Source of the DNA: Saprospiraceae bacterium
Lineage (GTDB): Bacteria; Bacteroidota; Bacteroidia; Chitinophagales; Saprospiraceae
DNA length: 64,000 nucleotides
Direction of reading: 5' to 3'
Assembly (NCBI GenBank): GCA_016720635.1
Contig: JADKKF010000005.1
Location: forward strand, 62,001 to 126,000
Shown: positions 1-8,709 of the stretch, piece by piece
How the letters are laid out: each line of letters begins with the position of its first letter
Numbering within the stretch: the first letter of the stretch is position 1
The notes under the pieces: generated by a model
Seen by the model: the letters and a program-made list of their open reading frames with translations, nothing else
Databases searched by the model: none
Told to the model about the DNA's origin: nothing
Program-made: the position numbers and the translations under genes

Positions 1-587
1 TTCAGATTAGGAATTTGGGACTTCAGCTTGTTTTCAGCATTTTCTAGAGCTTCGTCCAATACATTGTTGATGATGACATGGTCAAAATAAGGTTCAAATT
101 GGAGCTCTTTACTTGCTTTCTCGATCCTATTCATGAGGCTGTGGGGATTTTCTGTATTTCTTTTTTTAAGGCGAAAAATCAAATCCTGGAGTGTCGGCGT
201 TTTAATGAAAAAGGTGATGCATTGTTCTTTATACAAGTTTTTTATGGCCAATGCCCCCTTGACATCGATGTCAAAAACGACGTGTTTGCCAAGGTTCCAA
301 ATCCTGGTGATTTCGGATTTTAATGTGCCATAAAATTGGTCTTCATACACTTGCTCCCACTCGGCGAATGCTTGTTTTTTGATGAGTTTTTTGAATTCAT
401 CTTTGGAAACAAAATAGTAATCGACTCCTTCTTGTTCGTGTGGCCGAGGATTTCTACTAGTAGCAGAAACAGAAAAGGCCAAATCTTTGAATTTGCCCAA
501 TAAATGATGCACTATGGTGGTCTTACCAGAGCCACTGGGAGCAGTAAATACGATCATTTTAGGTTCGAAGGACGTGTTAGACGACAT
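1..587 (-). CDS. gmk: Guanylate kinase, 3' end cut by window edge
   Basis: Guanylate kinase phosphorylates GMP to GDP with ATP in the cytoplasm. The reverse strand gives an open frame beginning MSSNTSFEPKMIVFTAPSG and the P-loop APSGSGKTT, followed by the GMP-binding stretch TSRNPRPHEQEGVDYYF and the motif VFDIDVKG, all in family order. The frame runs off base 1, so the C-terminus is missing. The start at 587 overlaps the stop of the upstream yicC-like gene by 11 bases; an internal ATG at 557 would begin MIVFTAPSG, and the sequence does not decide between them. The yicC-gmk order is a common bacterial arrangement. Identity is firm; only the exact start is open. Confidence 0.93.
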   Translation of the reverse strand, partial: MSSNTSFEPKMIVFTAPSGSGKTTIVHHLLGKFKDLAFSVSATSRNPRPHEQEGVDYYFVSKDEFKKLIKKQAFAEWEQVYEDQFYGTLKSEITRIWNLGKHVVFDIDVKGALAIKNLYKEQCITFFIKTPTLQDLIFRLKKRNTENPHSLMNRIEKASKELQFEPYFDHVIINNVLDEALENAENKLKSQIPNL

Positions 588-1452
588 TGGCCAATTGTTC
601 TTTTATTTTCTCTAATTCATCCTTCATTTGGACTACTATTTTCTGCAAGTCGTGGTGATTGGCTTTGCTACCCAGGGTATTGATCTCTCGACCGATTTCT
701 TGGCAGATAAAATTCAATTTACGACCTTTTACTTTTTCGGTGTTGCATAATTCATCCAAAAAATAGTTGCAATTAAGTTTGAGTCTCAGTTTTTCTTCTG
801 TGATATCAAATTTTTCAATATAGAAAATAAGTTCTTGTTCGAATCTGTTTTTGTCGATTTTATCCGACGGGAGGTTATCATCTAACAAAGTTAAGAGCTT
901 TTCTCTCATCCTAGCAATACGCTCTGCCTCAAAGCCATCCACACTCCCCAAAAGTTCAAGTATAATTTCGGTTCTTTTTTTGAATTCTGAATACAGGGAT
1001 GCACCCTCATCAGATCTATATTTGCTCAGAGCATCCAAAGCTTCTTGAATTGTGGCTTTTACGAGCGTCCATTCTGCATCATCCACGGTCCCATCATTGG
1101 CTGTGACCACGTTGGGCATTCTCACGATAGCTTGCATCAGATTTTGTTTTTCGATGTCTAATTCTTCACAAAGTGACGCAAGTTCTTTATAATATTTTTT
1201 GAAAAGTGGGCGATCCAAATACATGCTGTCCTCCGCTCCATTGGTCTTTACGCTCAGCAAAAGATCTATTTTTCCTCGATCGGCTATTTCAGAGATAATA
1301 TTCCTTATTTCAATGTCTTTTTCCTTGTAATTAGCAGGGTATTTTAGTCTTATATCCTTTTCTTTACTGTTCAAAGATTTGATTTCGACAGAGAATTCTT
1401 TTTCTCCAGCTTGTTTAAAAGCTCTTCCGTATCCTGTCATTGAAAGTAACAT
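577..1452 (-). CDS. yicC: YicC/YloC family endoribonuclease
   Basis: 291 residues, the usual family length. It begins MLLSMTGYGRA, the hallmark N-terminus of YicC proteins, and ends with the conserved C-terminal block around GREINTLGSKANH. Family members are RNA endonucleases; E. coli YicC is linked to small-RNA turnover. It is transcribed with gmk, overlapping it by 11 bases. A TATCTTTG box lies about 20 bases upstream of the ATG on the same strand, giving a short leader. No frameshift or missing motif was seen. Confidence 0.93.
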   Translation of the reverse strand: MLLSMTGYGRAFKQAGEKEFSVEIKSLNSKEKDIRLKYPANYKEKDIEIRNIISEIADRGKIDLLLSVKTNGAEDSMYLDRPLFKKYYKELASLCEELDIEKQNLMQAIVRMPNVVTANDGTVDDAEWTLVKATIQEALDALSKYRSDEGASLYSEFKKRTEIILELLGSVDGFEAERIARMREKLLTLLDDNLPSDKIDKNRFEQELIFYIEKFDITEEKLRLKLNCNYFLDELCNTEKVKGRKLNFICQEIGREINTLGSKANHHDLQKIVVQMKDELEKIKEQLANVV

Positions 1453-1471
1453 AACGTTATAAAATTTCGCA

Positions 1472-1479
1472 CAAAGATA
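1472..1479 (-). promoter_or_regulatory. Bacteroidota -7 box for yicC-gmk
   Basis: TATCTTTG on the minus strand fits the primary sigma factor box TAnnTTTG of Bacteroidota. It lies about 20 bases before the yicC ATG. No clear -33 TTG was found. Confidence 0.6.
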
Positions 1480-1538
1480 CTTTTTTCTGCGTCATTTCAG
1501 TTTTTTTCCATTAATTGCATTGAGATTACTAGTAAGAA

Positions 1539-2204
1539 ATGTTGTACATCGATATCCATACGCATAAGAAAGTAGCCCAATCAGGGACCATTTTTGTAAG
1601 AAATGCATATGATTTTTTGTCCACCGACAGTTTGTTGAACTTGGGTTATCCCATTTCTGTGGGGACACATCCGTGGCATATTGGAGATGATTTTTTACTA
1701 GAAAATGCCTTGAAATACCTTGAAAATATTATAGGGTTAGATCCTGTTTATCTAATCGGGGAGATAGGTTTGGATCGAAAGCGAGGCAATTTTCAAAATC
1801 AATTAAAATATCTTGAAGGTGTTTGGGAAATAAATAAGAAATACCAAAAGCCCATACTTTTGCATCTTGTAGGAGCGGAATATGATATAATTCCTTGGAT
1901 CCGAAAAGCAAACTTTCCTATCATTTGGCATGGATTTTATCCTAAAGGAGATTTAATCGAAAAATTATTAGTCTTTAGAGAAAAATTGATGTTTTCCTTG
2001 GGAAAAAAAATATTCCTCAGTAAAGAGGAAATATCTGGAGTATTGCGAACTTTGCCCCTCGATATGTTGCTTTGCGAATCAGACAATTCAGGAATATTGA
2101 TCGAAGAAATATACCAAAGAATATCAAAGGTCTTGGATTTGGAGCCGTTGGAATTGAAAAATATTATTTGGAATAATTTTAATAAGCTAAGAAAATATGA
2201 GTGA
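1539..2204 (+). CDS. TatD-family metal-dependent hydrolase
   Basis: 221 residues, shorter than the roughly 260 of classical TatD. Metal-binding features of the TatD amidohydrolase barrel are visible: the HTH pair in YIDIHTHK near the N-terminus, GTHPWHI, GEIGLDR, the histidine in LLHLVG, WHGF and the aspartate in LLCESD. TatD enzymes are 3'-5' DNA/RNA exonucleases, so a nuclease or related phosphoesterase role is likely; the true substrate is unknown. It is the first gene of a tightly packed operon: its stop overlaps the start of tcdA by 8 bases (ATGAGTGA). Confidence 0.85.
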   Translation: MLYIDIHTHKKVAQSGTIFVRNAYDFLSTDSLLNLGYPISVGTHPWHIGDDFLLENALKYLENIIGLDPVYLIGEIGLDRKRGNFQNQLKYLEGVWEINKKYQKPILLHLVGAEYDIIPWIRKANFPIIWHGFYPKGDLIEKLLVFREKLMFSLGKKIFLSKEEISGVLRTLPLDMLLCESDNSGILIEEIYQRISKVLDLEPLELKNIIWNNFNKLRKYE

Positions 2205-2928
2205 AATTAGCCCTTGGATGGGACGTACCCAATTATTGATGGGAGATGAACATTTACTAAATCTTATCAATGCAAATGTAATCATAGTTGGGTTGGGCGG
2301 CGTAGGCGGCATTTGTGCTGAAATGATGGTAAGAGCGGGTATCAGTAAATTGACGATCATCGATGGGGATGCGGTGGAAGAAACCAATCGAAATAGACAA
2401 ATTCCAGCCCTGATCAGTACAGACGGTGTATTGAAGACAGAAGCCATGAAAAATCGACTTTTGGATATAAACCCGAAATTGGACCTTACGATGCATTCCA
2501 TTTACTTGACTGGAGAGGATAATTACTCGGTATTGGATGCGCAAAAATACGATTATGCGGTGGACTGCATCGATACGCTTTCGCCAAAAGTTTATTTTAT
2601 ATTAGCCTGTTTGCAGCGCAAAATTCCAATTGTATCCAGCATGGGTGCCGGGGGAAGAATAGATCCATGCAAAGTAAAAATAGCGGATTTATCAAAGACG
2701 ATCAATTGCAATTTGGCCAAATACGTAAGAAAGCGATTAGGTAAATTGGGCGTCAAAAAAGGCGTGAAATGTGTGTTCTCACCTGAGTTCATCGATGACA
2801 CAAAAGTAATTCCTACACCTGAAGAGATGCGTAAAAAGTCAATCATTGGCACCATTTCCTATATGCCAGCAGTATTTGGATGCACGATGGCTTCGGTAGT
2901 GATTAGAGATTTGGCGTACAAATCATGA
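2197..2928 (+). CDS. tcdA: tRNA threonylcarbamoyladenosine dehydratase (TcdA/CsdL)
   Basis: 243-residue E1/ThiF-like enzyme. The ATP-binding Rossmann motif IVGLGGVGG is near residue 30, followed by IIDGDAVEETNRNRQ, the conserved D and the N/R residues of the adenylation site. TcdA converts t6A at position 37 of tRNAs into the cyclic form ct6A. The opening SPWMGRTQLLMGDEHL fits TcdA better than ThiF or MoeB, which carry zinc-binding CxxC pairs not seen here. The gene overlaps the TatD-like gene upstream and the kinase downstream (ATGATAATG). tsaB, an earlier step of the same pathway, lies about 20 kb away. Confidence 0.9.
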   Translation: MSEISPWMGRTQLLMGDEHLLNLINANVIIVGLGGVGGICAEMMVRAGISKLTIIDGDAVEETNRNRQIPALISTDGVLKTEAMKNRLLDINPKLDLTMHSIYLTGEDNYSVLDAQKYDYAVDCIDTLSPKVYFILACLQRKIPIVSSMGAGGRIDPCKVKIADLSKTINCNLAKYVRKRLGKLGVKKGVKCVFSPEFIDDTKVIPTPEEMRKKSIIGTISYMPAVFGCTMASVVIRDLAYKS

Positions 2929-3773
2929 TAATGTTTGAGCGCATACCATCCAAATTGTTGTTAGCTGGGGAGTACTCTGTCTTATATGGCGGTAAAGCAT
3001 TGGCTGAGCCTCATGTCTCGAGATCGGGACATCTTACGTTAGATAAAGACCAAAACACAGATTTAAACCGATTGCTGCGAGAGTATCTTGTTTATTTGAA
3101 AGTGGAATCGCCATCTTGGCAAAGCTTGGTAGAATTTGATTTTGAATCCCTAGAAACACATATCAATAATGGACTAAATTTGGCGACCAACATACCCTTG
3201 GGTTATGGTCTGGGAAGTTCTGGGGTGTTTTGTGTGGCACTGATTAAAGCCTTTGGGCGTATCAAAATCTCTGAACATGATAGCGATTATCTGGCGAAAC
3301 TAAAATTCCTGTTGGGCCGCATGGAAGATTTTTTTCATAAGCCTTCCTCTGGATTGGATCCGTTGGTTTCGTTTGTCAACCAGCCCATTTTGCTCAATGA
3401 CAAGTCAGACAAAAGCATCGAGACCGTAGAAAAAGTTGAACATAAATTTGGCCTAGTGGATACCCAAGTGGCGCGATCGACAGCGCATTTTGTTGGTATT
3501 TTTAAGAATAAAATGGAAAACCAAGAATTTAAAATAGCGTTTGAAAATTTATTGATCATCAATAATGAATTGATTGCCAATATTTTAGGTCAACATCAAG
3601 ACAAAGTGAAAGCGTCGATGTACGAACTTTCAACCTGGCAATTGTCGTATATGCAAGAAATGATACCTACGGATTTTCTGTCTAATTGGAAGACACAGCT
3701 AGCTGAAGGCAAAGACTTTTACAAGATCAATGGCGCTGGCGGGGGAGGCTATCTCATGCAATGGCTGGACTAA
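2925..3773 (+). CDS. GHMP kinase, mevalonate-kinase-like
   Basis: 282 residues. The N-terminal segment PSKLLLAGEYSVLYGG matches the substrate-binding start of GHMP kinases. The ATP loop is LGYGLGSSGV around residue 94, HKPSSGLDP corresponds to the catalytic-aspartate region (HGxxSGxD in mevalonate kinases), and the glycine-rich INGAGGGGYLM is the third motif. The likely role is phosphorylation of mevalonate or phosphomevalonate in isoprenoid synthesis, but other small alcohols cannot be excluded. ATGs at 2925 and 2931 are both possible starts. Its 3' end overlaps the convergent ABC transporter gene by 4 bases. Confidence 0.82.
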   Translation: MIMFERIPSKLLLAGEYSVLYGGKALAEPHVSRSGHLTLDKDQNTDLNRLLREYLVYLKVESPSWQSLVEFDFESLETHINNGLNLATNIPLGYGLGSSGVFCVALIKAFGRIKISEHDSDYLAKLKFLLGRMEDFFHKPSSGLDPLVSFVNQPILLNDKSDKSIETVEKVEHKFGLVDTQVARSTAHFVGIFKNKMENQEFKIAFENLLIINNELIANILGQHQDKVKASMYELSTWQLSYMQEMIPTDFLSNWKTQLAEGKDFYKINGAGGGGYLMQWLD

Positions 3774-5569
3774 TCAAACTGTAAGTTGGCAAGGTGGTGA
3801 TAAAGGCCTTCGGTATTCGTCATTAATTCCTCATGGGTACCAGATTCTTCCAATAAACCATGATTTAAAACGAAAATTCTATCCACCTCCTTGATGGTCG
3901 CCAATCGATGTGCGATGATGATGGATGTCCTATTTTTCATCAATCCGTCTAGAGCTTCCTGAACCAATTTTTCTGACTCGGCATCCAAAGAAGAAGTCGC
4001 TTCGTCTAGCAAAAGGATGGCTGGATCTCTCAATATGGCTCTAGCAATGGCAATTCTCTGCCTTTGACCTCCTGAGAGTTTTATACCTCGTTCTCCGACG
4101 ATGGTTTGTAACCCCTCTGGAAAACTCTGTATGAATTGCCAAGCATTCGCTTGTATTGCTGCTTTTTTGATATCCTCATCTGAAGCATCTGGATTCCCAT
4201 ACAGGATATTTTCTTTGATTGTACCACCAAAAAGAATCACTTCCTGAGGGACGATGGCGAAGTTTTTTCTAAAGGAACTGATGGGAATTTGTGAGATGGG
4301 TTTTTCATCCAAATATATCGCACCCTGATTCGGAATATAAAATCTCATCAATAACTGAACTATGGTGGACTTTCCAGCGCCACTGTGACCCACGATGGCA
4401 ATTTTTTCTCCTTGAGATACCGTGAAATTTATCCCTTTCAGTACTTCCAATTCTGGTCTGGCGGGATAATTAAATTGTACGTTTTCAAATCTAATATTGC
4501 CCTTAGCCCGTGTTTTCGGTTCGTCACCTTTGGTGTTTAGTTCTATTTCTGAAGGCTCTGCTAGTATCTCTTGGATTCGTTCAGTCGCTCCGATAGCCCC
4601 ACTTAATGAGGTGTAAAGATTGCCAATGGTCGCGATAGCTCCTCCGATCAGACCCGTATATATAATGAAAGAAAACAGATCCCCAACTTGCATCTCCCCA
4701 CGTTCGACGAGTATAGCACCTTGCCATAGGATGAAAAAGATACCTCCAAACAAAATGGTGATGATGAAAGTAAAAAATATCCCCTTGACATTTGCTAGTT
4801 TTAAAGATATTTTCACTAGATTTTGAAGCGTTTTCTTATATCTATTGGATTCAAATTTTTCATTATTAAAAGCCTTCACCGTGTGAAATGATTGAAGGGA
4901 TTCATCAACGATGATATTGCTTTCGGCTAGGATATCTTGCCTATTTTTTGATAATTTTTTAACGTATTTCCCGAAAAACATGGCAAAAACCACGATCAAA
5001 GGAAAGGTAACGAGCATGATAAAGGACAATTTTGGAGTCGTCCAAAATAAAATAATAACACCAGCGATCAATATCACGATCTGGCGTATAAATTCCGCCA
5101 AAGTGATGGTAAATGCTTCGTGCAATGTCCCAACGTCAGCCGTAATCCTACTGCTAAGCTCGCCTACACGTCGCGTTTCGAAAATCGCCATTGGCGAACA
5201 TAGGATTTTATCGTAAAGATTTTGTCTAAGATTTGCCAAGCCTCGCTCTGAAACAACCGCAAATAGTACCGTGCGAAAATAGGATATCACCCCTTGGATG
5301 ATGAGGATGACCAAAAATATCAAACCATATTCTTGTACCGAAAAATGCCAATTGGCTTTTCCATTGGCTGTATTGGCCATCTCCCCTGCTGCCTTCGGGA
5401 AAATCATAAAAATAATACTAGACGCAGAAAGTAGTATTAATCCTCCTATAAAATGCCAAATATATGGCTTGATATACACAAATAATCCAAGACTGGATTT
5501 CAGTTTTTCGAGTGTAATTTTTGTAGGAGGGGTCGGAGCGTTATTCTCAGTTCTTTTTTCTTGGGACAT
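3770..5569 (-). CDS. MsbA-like ABC exporter (fused membrane and ATPase domains)
   Basis: 599 residues, typical for a half-size ABC exporter that works as a homodimer. Residues about 30-330 form six hydrophobic helices. The nucleotide-binding domain follows: Walker A GHSGAGKST near residue 395, Q-loop in FAIVPQEV, signature LSGGQRQR, Walker B ILLLDEATS and H-loop AHR. The architecture fits MsbA-type lipid flippases and multidrug exporters; the substrate cannot be read from sequence. The N-terminus is proline/threonine-rich and cytoplasmic. It is a single gene, convergent with the GHMP kinase. Confidence 0.92.
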   Translation of the reverse strand: MSQEKRTENNAPTPPTKITLEKLKSSLGLFVYIKPYIWHFIGGLILLSASSIIFMIFPKAAGEMANTANGKANWHFSVQEYGLIFLVILIIQGVISYFRTVLFAVVSERGLANLRQNLYDKILCSPMAIFETRRVGELSSRITADVGTLHEAFTITLAEFIRQIVILIAGVIILFWTTPKLSFIMLVTFPLIVVFAMFFGKYVKKLSKNRQDILAESNIIVDESLQSFHTVKAFNNEKFESNRYKKTLQNLVKISLKLANVKGIFFTFIITILFGGIFFILWQGAILVERGEMQVGDLFSFIIYTGLIGGAIATIGNLYTSLSGAIGATERIQEILAEPSEIELNTKGDEPKTRAKGNIRFENVQFNYPARPELEVLKGINFTVSQGEKIAIVGHSGAGKSTIVQLLMRFYIPNQGAIYLDEKPISQIPISSFRKNFAIVPQEVILFGGTIKENILYGNPDASDEDIKKAAIQANAWQFIQSFPEGLQTIVGERGIKLSGGQRQRIAIARAILRDPAILLLDEATSSLDAESEKLVQEALDGLMKNRTSIIIAHRLATIKEVDRIFVLNHGLLEESGTHEELMTNTEGLYHHLANLQFD

Positions 5570-5665
5570 GTACTTGTGGTGCTAAATAATCTATTTCTTT
5601 TGTGAAAAGTTCTGAAAATTAAATGGTTTTTTTGCATTAATGTTTCAATTTTGAATCTAAAAGGT

Positions 5666-5673
5666 TAATTTCG
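5666..5673 (+). promoter_or_regulatory. Possible -7 box of tRNA-Arg
   Basis: TAATTTCG differs at one base from TAnnTTTG and ends 15 bases before the mature tRNA 5' end. Confidence 0.35.
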
Positions 5674-5688
5674 CCCATCAATTTTATT

Positions 5689-5765
5689 GGCCTCGTAGTT
5701 CAACTGGATAGAATATCAGATTTCGGCTCTGAGGGTTGAGGGTTCGAATCCTTCCGAGGTCACCA
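5689..5765 (+). tRNA. tRNA-Arg (anticodon TCG)
   Basis: A full cloverleaf can be folded. The acceptor arm is GGCCTCG with CGAGGTC (one G-T pair). The anticodon stem TCAGA/TCTGA encloses loop TTTCGGC, so the anticodon is TCG, reading CGA arginine codons. The T arm contains GGTTCGAATCC. Unlike the tRNA-Leu in this window, the terminal CCA is encoded (5763-5765). Confidence 0.96.
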
Positions 5766-5852
5766 ATTATTATTGTTTTTCCATTGAATTCAAGGGGCAT
5801 GTATAATGCTTTGATTTAGCAATGGAATGGACAACAAAAACAGATAAATCTA

Positions 5853-6845
5853 ATGAAAGCAATCATTCCTGTTGCAGGTGCTGGTGCCAAATTAAGACCT
5901 CTGACTTATACTCAGCCTAAACCTTTGATACCCGTCGCTGGCAAACCGATTATATCGTTTATCATAGATCAACTCATAGCCAGTGGTATCCAGGATTTTG
6001 TCTTTATACTAGGATATTTGGGTGAAAAAATACAAGGATACCTAGAGCAAGAATACCCTCTGCTCAACAAGCAATTTGTCGTTCAAAATCATAGAGATGG
6101 TTCTGGACATGCCATCTGGTTGGCAAGAGACCTTCTTGTAAGAGATGAACCAGTTATGATCGTATTCGGAGACACCATCGTAGATGTGGACATGCAACTG
6201 TTCATAGATGAAAAGGAATCCTGTTTAGGTATCAAGCGGATTAATGATTTTAGAGAATTCGGAGTGGTAGAATTGGATGCCCATAATAATATACTCCACA
6301 TGGTCGAAAAGCCCAATATTCCAAAGTCAAATCAAGCCATGGTGGGCATGTATAAGATTAGAAAAGCTGGTGAACTTATCGATGCTTTGGATAATTTAAT
6401 CCATGCCAATATAAAGACTCATGGTGAATTCATGCTGACGGATGGATTGAAAGAAATGATCAAAAAAGGTCTAGTAATTAAGGCCATAGAAGTGGACAAT
6501 TGGTATGACTGTGGTAAAAAAGAGATCCTGCTTGAGACTAACGCCATGCTGCTCGAAAAACGAAAAAATATCAGCCTTTCCCATTCATTTCCTAATACAA
6601 TCATATTGGAACCCGTGAATATAGGGGAGGAATGTAAAATATCCAATGCCATCATCGGTCCGCATGTGACAATCGGGGATCATTCAGAATTAAAAAATGT
6701 CATCATAAGAAATAGCATCATAGGCAATCAGACATATCTTGAAGACATTATACTGCACGAAAGTATTATTGGATCGGATAGCGACGTGATTGGCGTAAAG
6801 CAATCCTTACAAATCGGTGACAATACCGAGATTGATTTTAGTTAA
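5853..6845 (+). CDS. Sugar-1-phosphate nucleotidyltransferase with left-handed beta-helix tail
   Basis: 330 residues. The N-terminus MKAIIPVAGAGAKLRPLTY followed by QPKPLIPVAGKPI is the nucleotide-binding signature of the RmlA/GlmU-N nucleotidyltransferase family; IVFGDTIVD holds the catalytic metal-binding aspartate. From about residue 245 hexapeptide-like repeats (INIGEECKISNAIIGPHVTI) form a short left-handed beta-helix. The enzyme activates a sugar phosphate for polysaccharide or nucleotide-sugar synthesis; glucose-1-phosphate thymidylyl- or uridylyltransferase activity is possible but not determined. It is followed by lgt after 29 bases, so they may share a transcript. Confidence 0.88.
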   Translation: MKAIIPVAGAGAKLRPLTYTQPKPLIPVAGKPIISFIIDQLIASGIQDFVFILGYLGEKIQGYLEQEYPLLNKQFVVQNHRDGSGHAIWLARDLLVRDEPVMIVFGDTIVDVDMQLFIDEKESCLGIKRINDFREFGVVELDAHNNILHMVEKPNIPKSNQAMVGMYKIRKAGELIDALDNLIHANIKTHGEFMLTDGLKEMIKKGLVIKAIEVDNWYDCGKKEILLETNAMLLEKRKNISLSHSFPNTIILEPVNIGEECKISNAIIGPHVTIGDHSELKNVIIRNSIIGNQTYLEDIILHESIIGSDSDVIGVKQSLQIGDNTEIDFS

Positions 6846-6874
6846 AAAAAAGAGAATAAAAGAAGAATAAAACT

Positions 6875-8023
6875 ATGTTTCCAGATCTTTCTTATATCAT
6901 GCACGCCCTTTTGGGAACTGCTCCAGACAATATGTTTTCAGTTGTCCAGACGTTTGGATTGTTTCTGGCCCTAGCGTTTTTATGTTCTGCTTATTTTTTA
7001 AAATTAGAGTTAAGTCGAAAGTATCAAGAGGGTGTGATAGGTAAATTGAAGCACTCCTCTAGTGGATATCTCGATGATTTTATAAACAGTGTCCTGCTCA
7101 TGTTGATCAGCAGCAAGGCCCTTTATGCAGCATTCAACTTCGATGAGGTATCGGGTCATATGGGTGATTTCCTACTGTCTAAAAAAGGGTATTGGGCGGC
7201 AGGACTGATATTGGCAGGGGTCTTGGTAGCATGGCAGTATTTTAGGGAAAAGAAATCAGAAAAAAAAGATACTGTGACCTATGTAAATCCAACACTAAAA
7301 GTTACGGACATTACGATGGCAGCGGCATTGTTTGGTATCTTGGGAGCTAAGATTTTTGCGATTTTTGAAAGCGCGGATACCTTGAAGCATTTTATGAACG
7401 ATCCGATAGGATCATTTTTTTCAGGAAGTGGATTAGCGATATATGGCGGCTTGATCATAGCATTTTTCGGGGTAAATTTCTATGTAAAATCAATCGGTCT
7501 CAAGCCTGTCCACATGATGGATGCGGTTGCACCAGCGCTCGTAGTGGGTTATGGGGTCGGGAGGATTGGCTGCCAACTTTCAGGTGATGGTGATTGGGGG
7601 ATTGTAGCGGCCGCAAAACCAAGTAGCTTGTCTTGGGTGCCAGATTGGTTATGGTCAACTAATTTTCCGCACAATGTCATAGACGAAGGAGTGCCTATCG
7701 AAGGATGTACTTGGGCGCATTGCAGTCAGTTGGCAGAGGCAGTATATCCTACACCTCTATACGAAGTAATCTTGTCGGCCATCATATTTTTGATTTTGTG
7801 GAATTTGAGAAAAAAAATAAGCATTCCAGGAATGTTGTTTTATATCTATATGATGCTGATTTCTGTTGAACGGTTTTTTATTGAAAAAATTCGTGTAAAT
7901 GATAAAATACAAGGATTTGGGATGGAATTTACCCAAGCAGAGTTGATATCTGTCATCGTATTTATTCTCGGGCTGTCGTTGGCTATCTATACTTATTTTG
8001 GCAACAAAAAGAAACTTGCTTAA
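6875..8023 (+). CDS. lgt: Prolipoprotein diacylglyceryl transferase
   Basis: 382-residue polytopic membrane protein. The Lgt signature is visible as GYGVGRIGCQLSGDGDWG near residue 227, containing the essential arginine (GRIG) and the following conserved segment. Another conserved region is YPTPLYEVI, and ERFFIEKIRVND near the C-terminus matches the family. Lgt transfers diacylglycerol from phosphatidylglycerol to the lipobox cysteine of prelipoproteins in the inner membrane. The protein is longer than the roughly 290-residue E. coli enzyme because of extended loops, as is common in Bacteroidota. Confidence 0.94.
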   Translation: MFPDLSYIMHALLGTAPDNMFSVVQTFGLFLALAFLCSAYFLKLELSRKYQEGVIGKLKHSSSGYLDDFINSVLLMLISSKALYAAFNFDEVSGHMGDFLLSKKGYWAAGLILAGVLVAWQYFREKKSEKKDTVTYVNPTLKVTDITMAAALFGILGAKIFAIFESADTLKHFMNDPIGSFFSGSGLAIYGGLIIAFFGVNFYVKSIGLKPVHMMDAVAPALVVGYGVGRIGCQLSGDGDWGIVAAAKPSSLSWVPDWLWSTNFPHNVIDEGVPIEGCTWAHCSQLAEAVYPTPLYEVILSAIIFLILWNLRKKISIPGMLFYIYMMLISVERFFIEKIRVNDKIQGFGMEFTQAELISVIVFILGLSLAIYTYFGNKKKLA

Positions 8024-8404
8024 TGCTAAAATAAAAAGGGCCACCCTTCGATGACCCCTCTTTCTTGATTGTTTATTGTATTAAGAACAAACCATATTTC
8101 CACGAACTTTCTGAAGTGAATGAAATACCGGAATGGAATGATAAATAGTTCTTATTCAAAATCCGTGCCAAAAAATCCACATTAATTCGTTCATAATACA
8201 TATAATATTCGCTTAATATGTAACATATATATTAAAAATATCTAATATGGTTGTTTGAATAGGAAAAACCTGCCGATAAATGAACCACTTATGCATAGAA
8301 GGAATAAGTATATAAAAATAATATTTTTGGCAAAGTTTCTAAGCAGTAAAGTATTAACCCCTTTTATGATCCTGTCGGCATATATCTTTTGATATTCAAA
8401 GAAT
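8024..8404. other. AT-rich intergenic stretch
   Basis: About 380 bases after lgt with no convincing gene. A weak inverted pair (AAAGGG near 8036, CCC-TCTTT near 8056) directly after lgt may end its transcript. A 60-codon minus-strand frame at 8242-8424 begins MSARRVAFFE within the repeat described next; whether it is expressed is unknown. Confidence 0.4.
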
Positions 8405-8464
8405 GCAACTCGTCTCGCACTCATAATATAGTTTAAATTAAAGCTAATTATATATGTTAAATAT

Positions 8465-8495
8465 TTTGAAAAATGAATAAAAATAAGTAGCTTTG
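8465..8495 (+). promoter_or_regulatory. Promoter of leader cassette 1
   Basis: TTTG (8465-8468), a 19-base spacer and TAGCTTTG (8488-8495) match the Bacteroidota -33/-7 layout. The same elements with the same spacer recur in copy 2 (9531-9561). Confidence 0.75.
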
Positions 8496-8530
8496 GAATC
8501 TATTCATTAATCTATTAAAATTTAAATATT

Positions 8531-8557
8531 ATGCAAAACCTTCAACACAATATATGA
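8531..8557 (+). CDS. Putative 8-residue leader peptide, copy 1
   Basis: ATG to TGA encodes MQNLQHNI. The second cassette encodes MQNLQYNL. Differences between the copies are synonymous, conservative or a stop-to-stop change (TGA/TAA), which suggests it may be translated. Too short for certainty; it may simply act as a ribosome-loading or attenuation leader. Confidence 0.4.
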   Translation: MQNLQHNI

Positions 8558-8561
8558 TTTT

Positions 8562-8708
8562 ATGAATATTTGGCAAAATATCATTTCCTCTCCAGGTAAA
8601 AATTTTATGAACCCAGGACAACTATCATCGGGGCATAGAATGAGACTAAGTAGCGGAGGCACATTTTTTGGTTTTGGAGTAGATAGACCCAGATTAATAC
8701 TCGAATAA
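8562..8708 (+). CDS. Small 48-residue ORF following the leader, copy 1
   Basis: Encodes a glycine/serine/arginine-rich peptide that opens MNIWQNIISSPGKNF and contains RMRLSSGGTFFGFG. Only the first residues (MNxWQ) and the upstream DNA are shared with the second cassette. It ends two bases before the ATG of the outer-membrane protein gene, a layout suggesting translational coupling. No family recognised; it has neither an obvious signal peptide nor a membrane segment. Confidence 0.4.
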   Translation: MNIWQNIISSPGKNFMNPGQLSSGHRMRLSSGGTFFGFGVDRPRLILE

Positions 8709-8709
8709 T

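Larger units (their letters stand above)
8405..8585 (+). repeat. Leader cassette copy 1 (direct repeat of 9468-9645)
   Basis: About 165 bases nearly identical to a second copy 1.06 kb downstream. The shared part holds a promoter, an 8-codon open frame and the start of a second small frame (MNxWQ). Divergence begins right after that fifth codon. Confidence 0.85.

Noticed and set aside
8242..8424. 60-codon minus-strand frame MSARRVAFFE
   Set aside because: Not called as a gene since copy 2 stops after ten codons; the conserved first codons are noted in the cassette finding.
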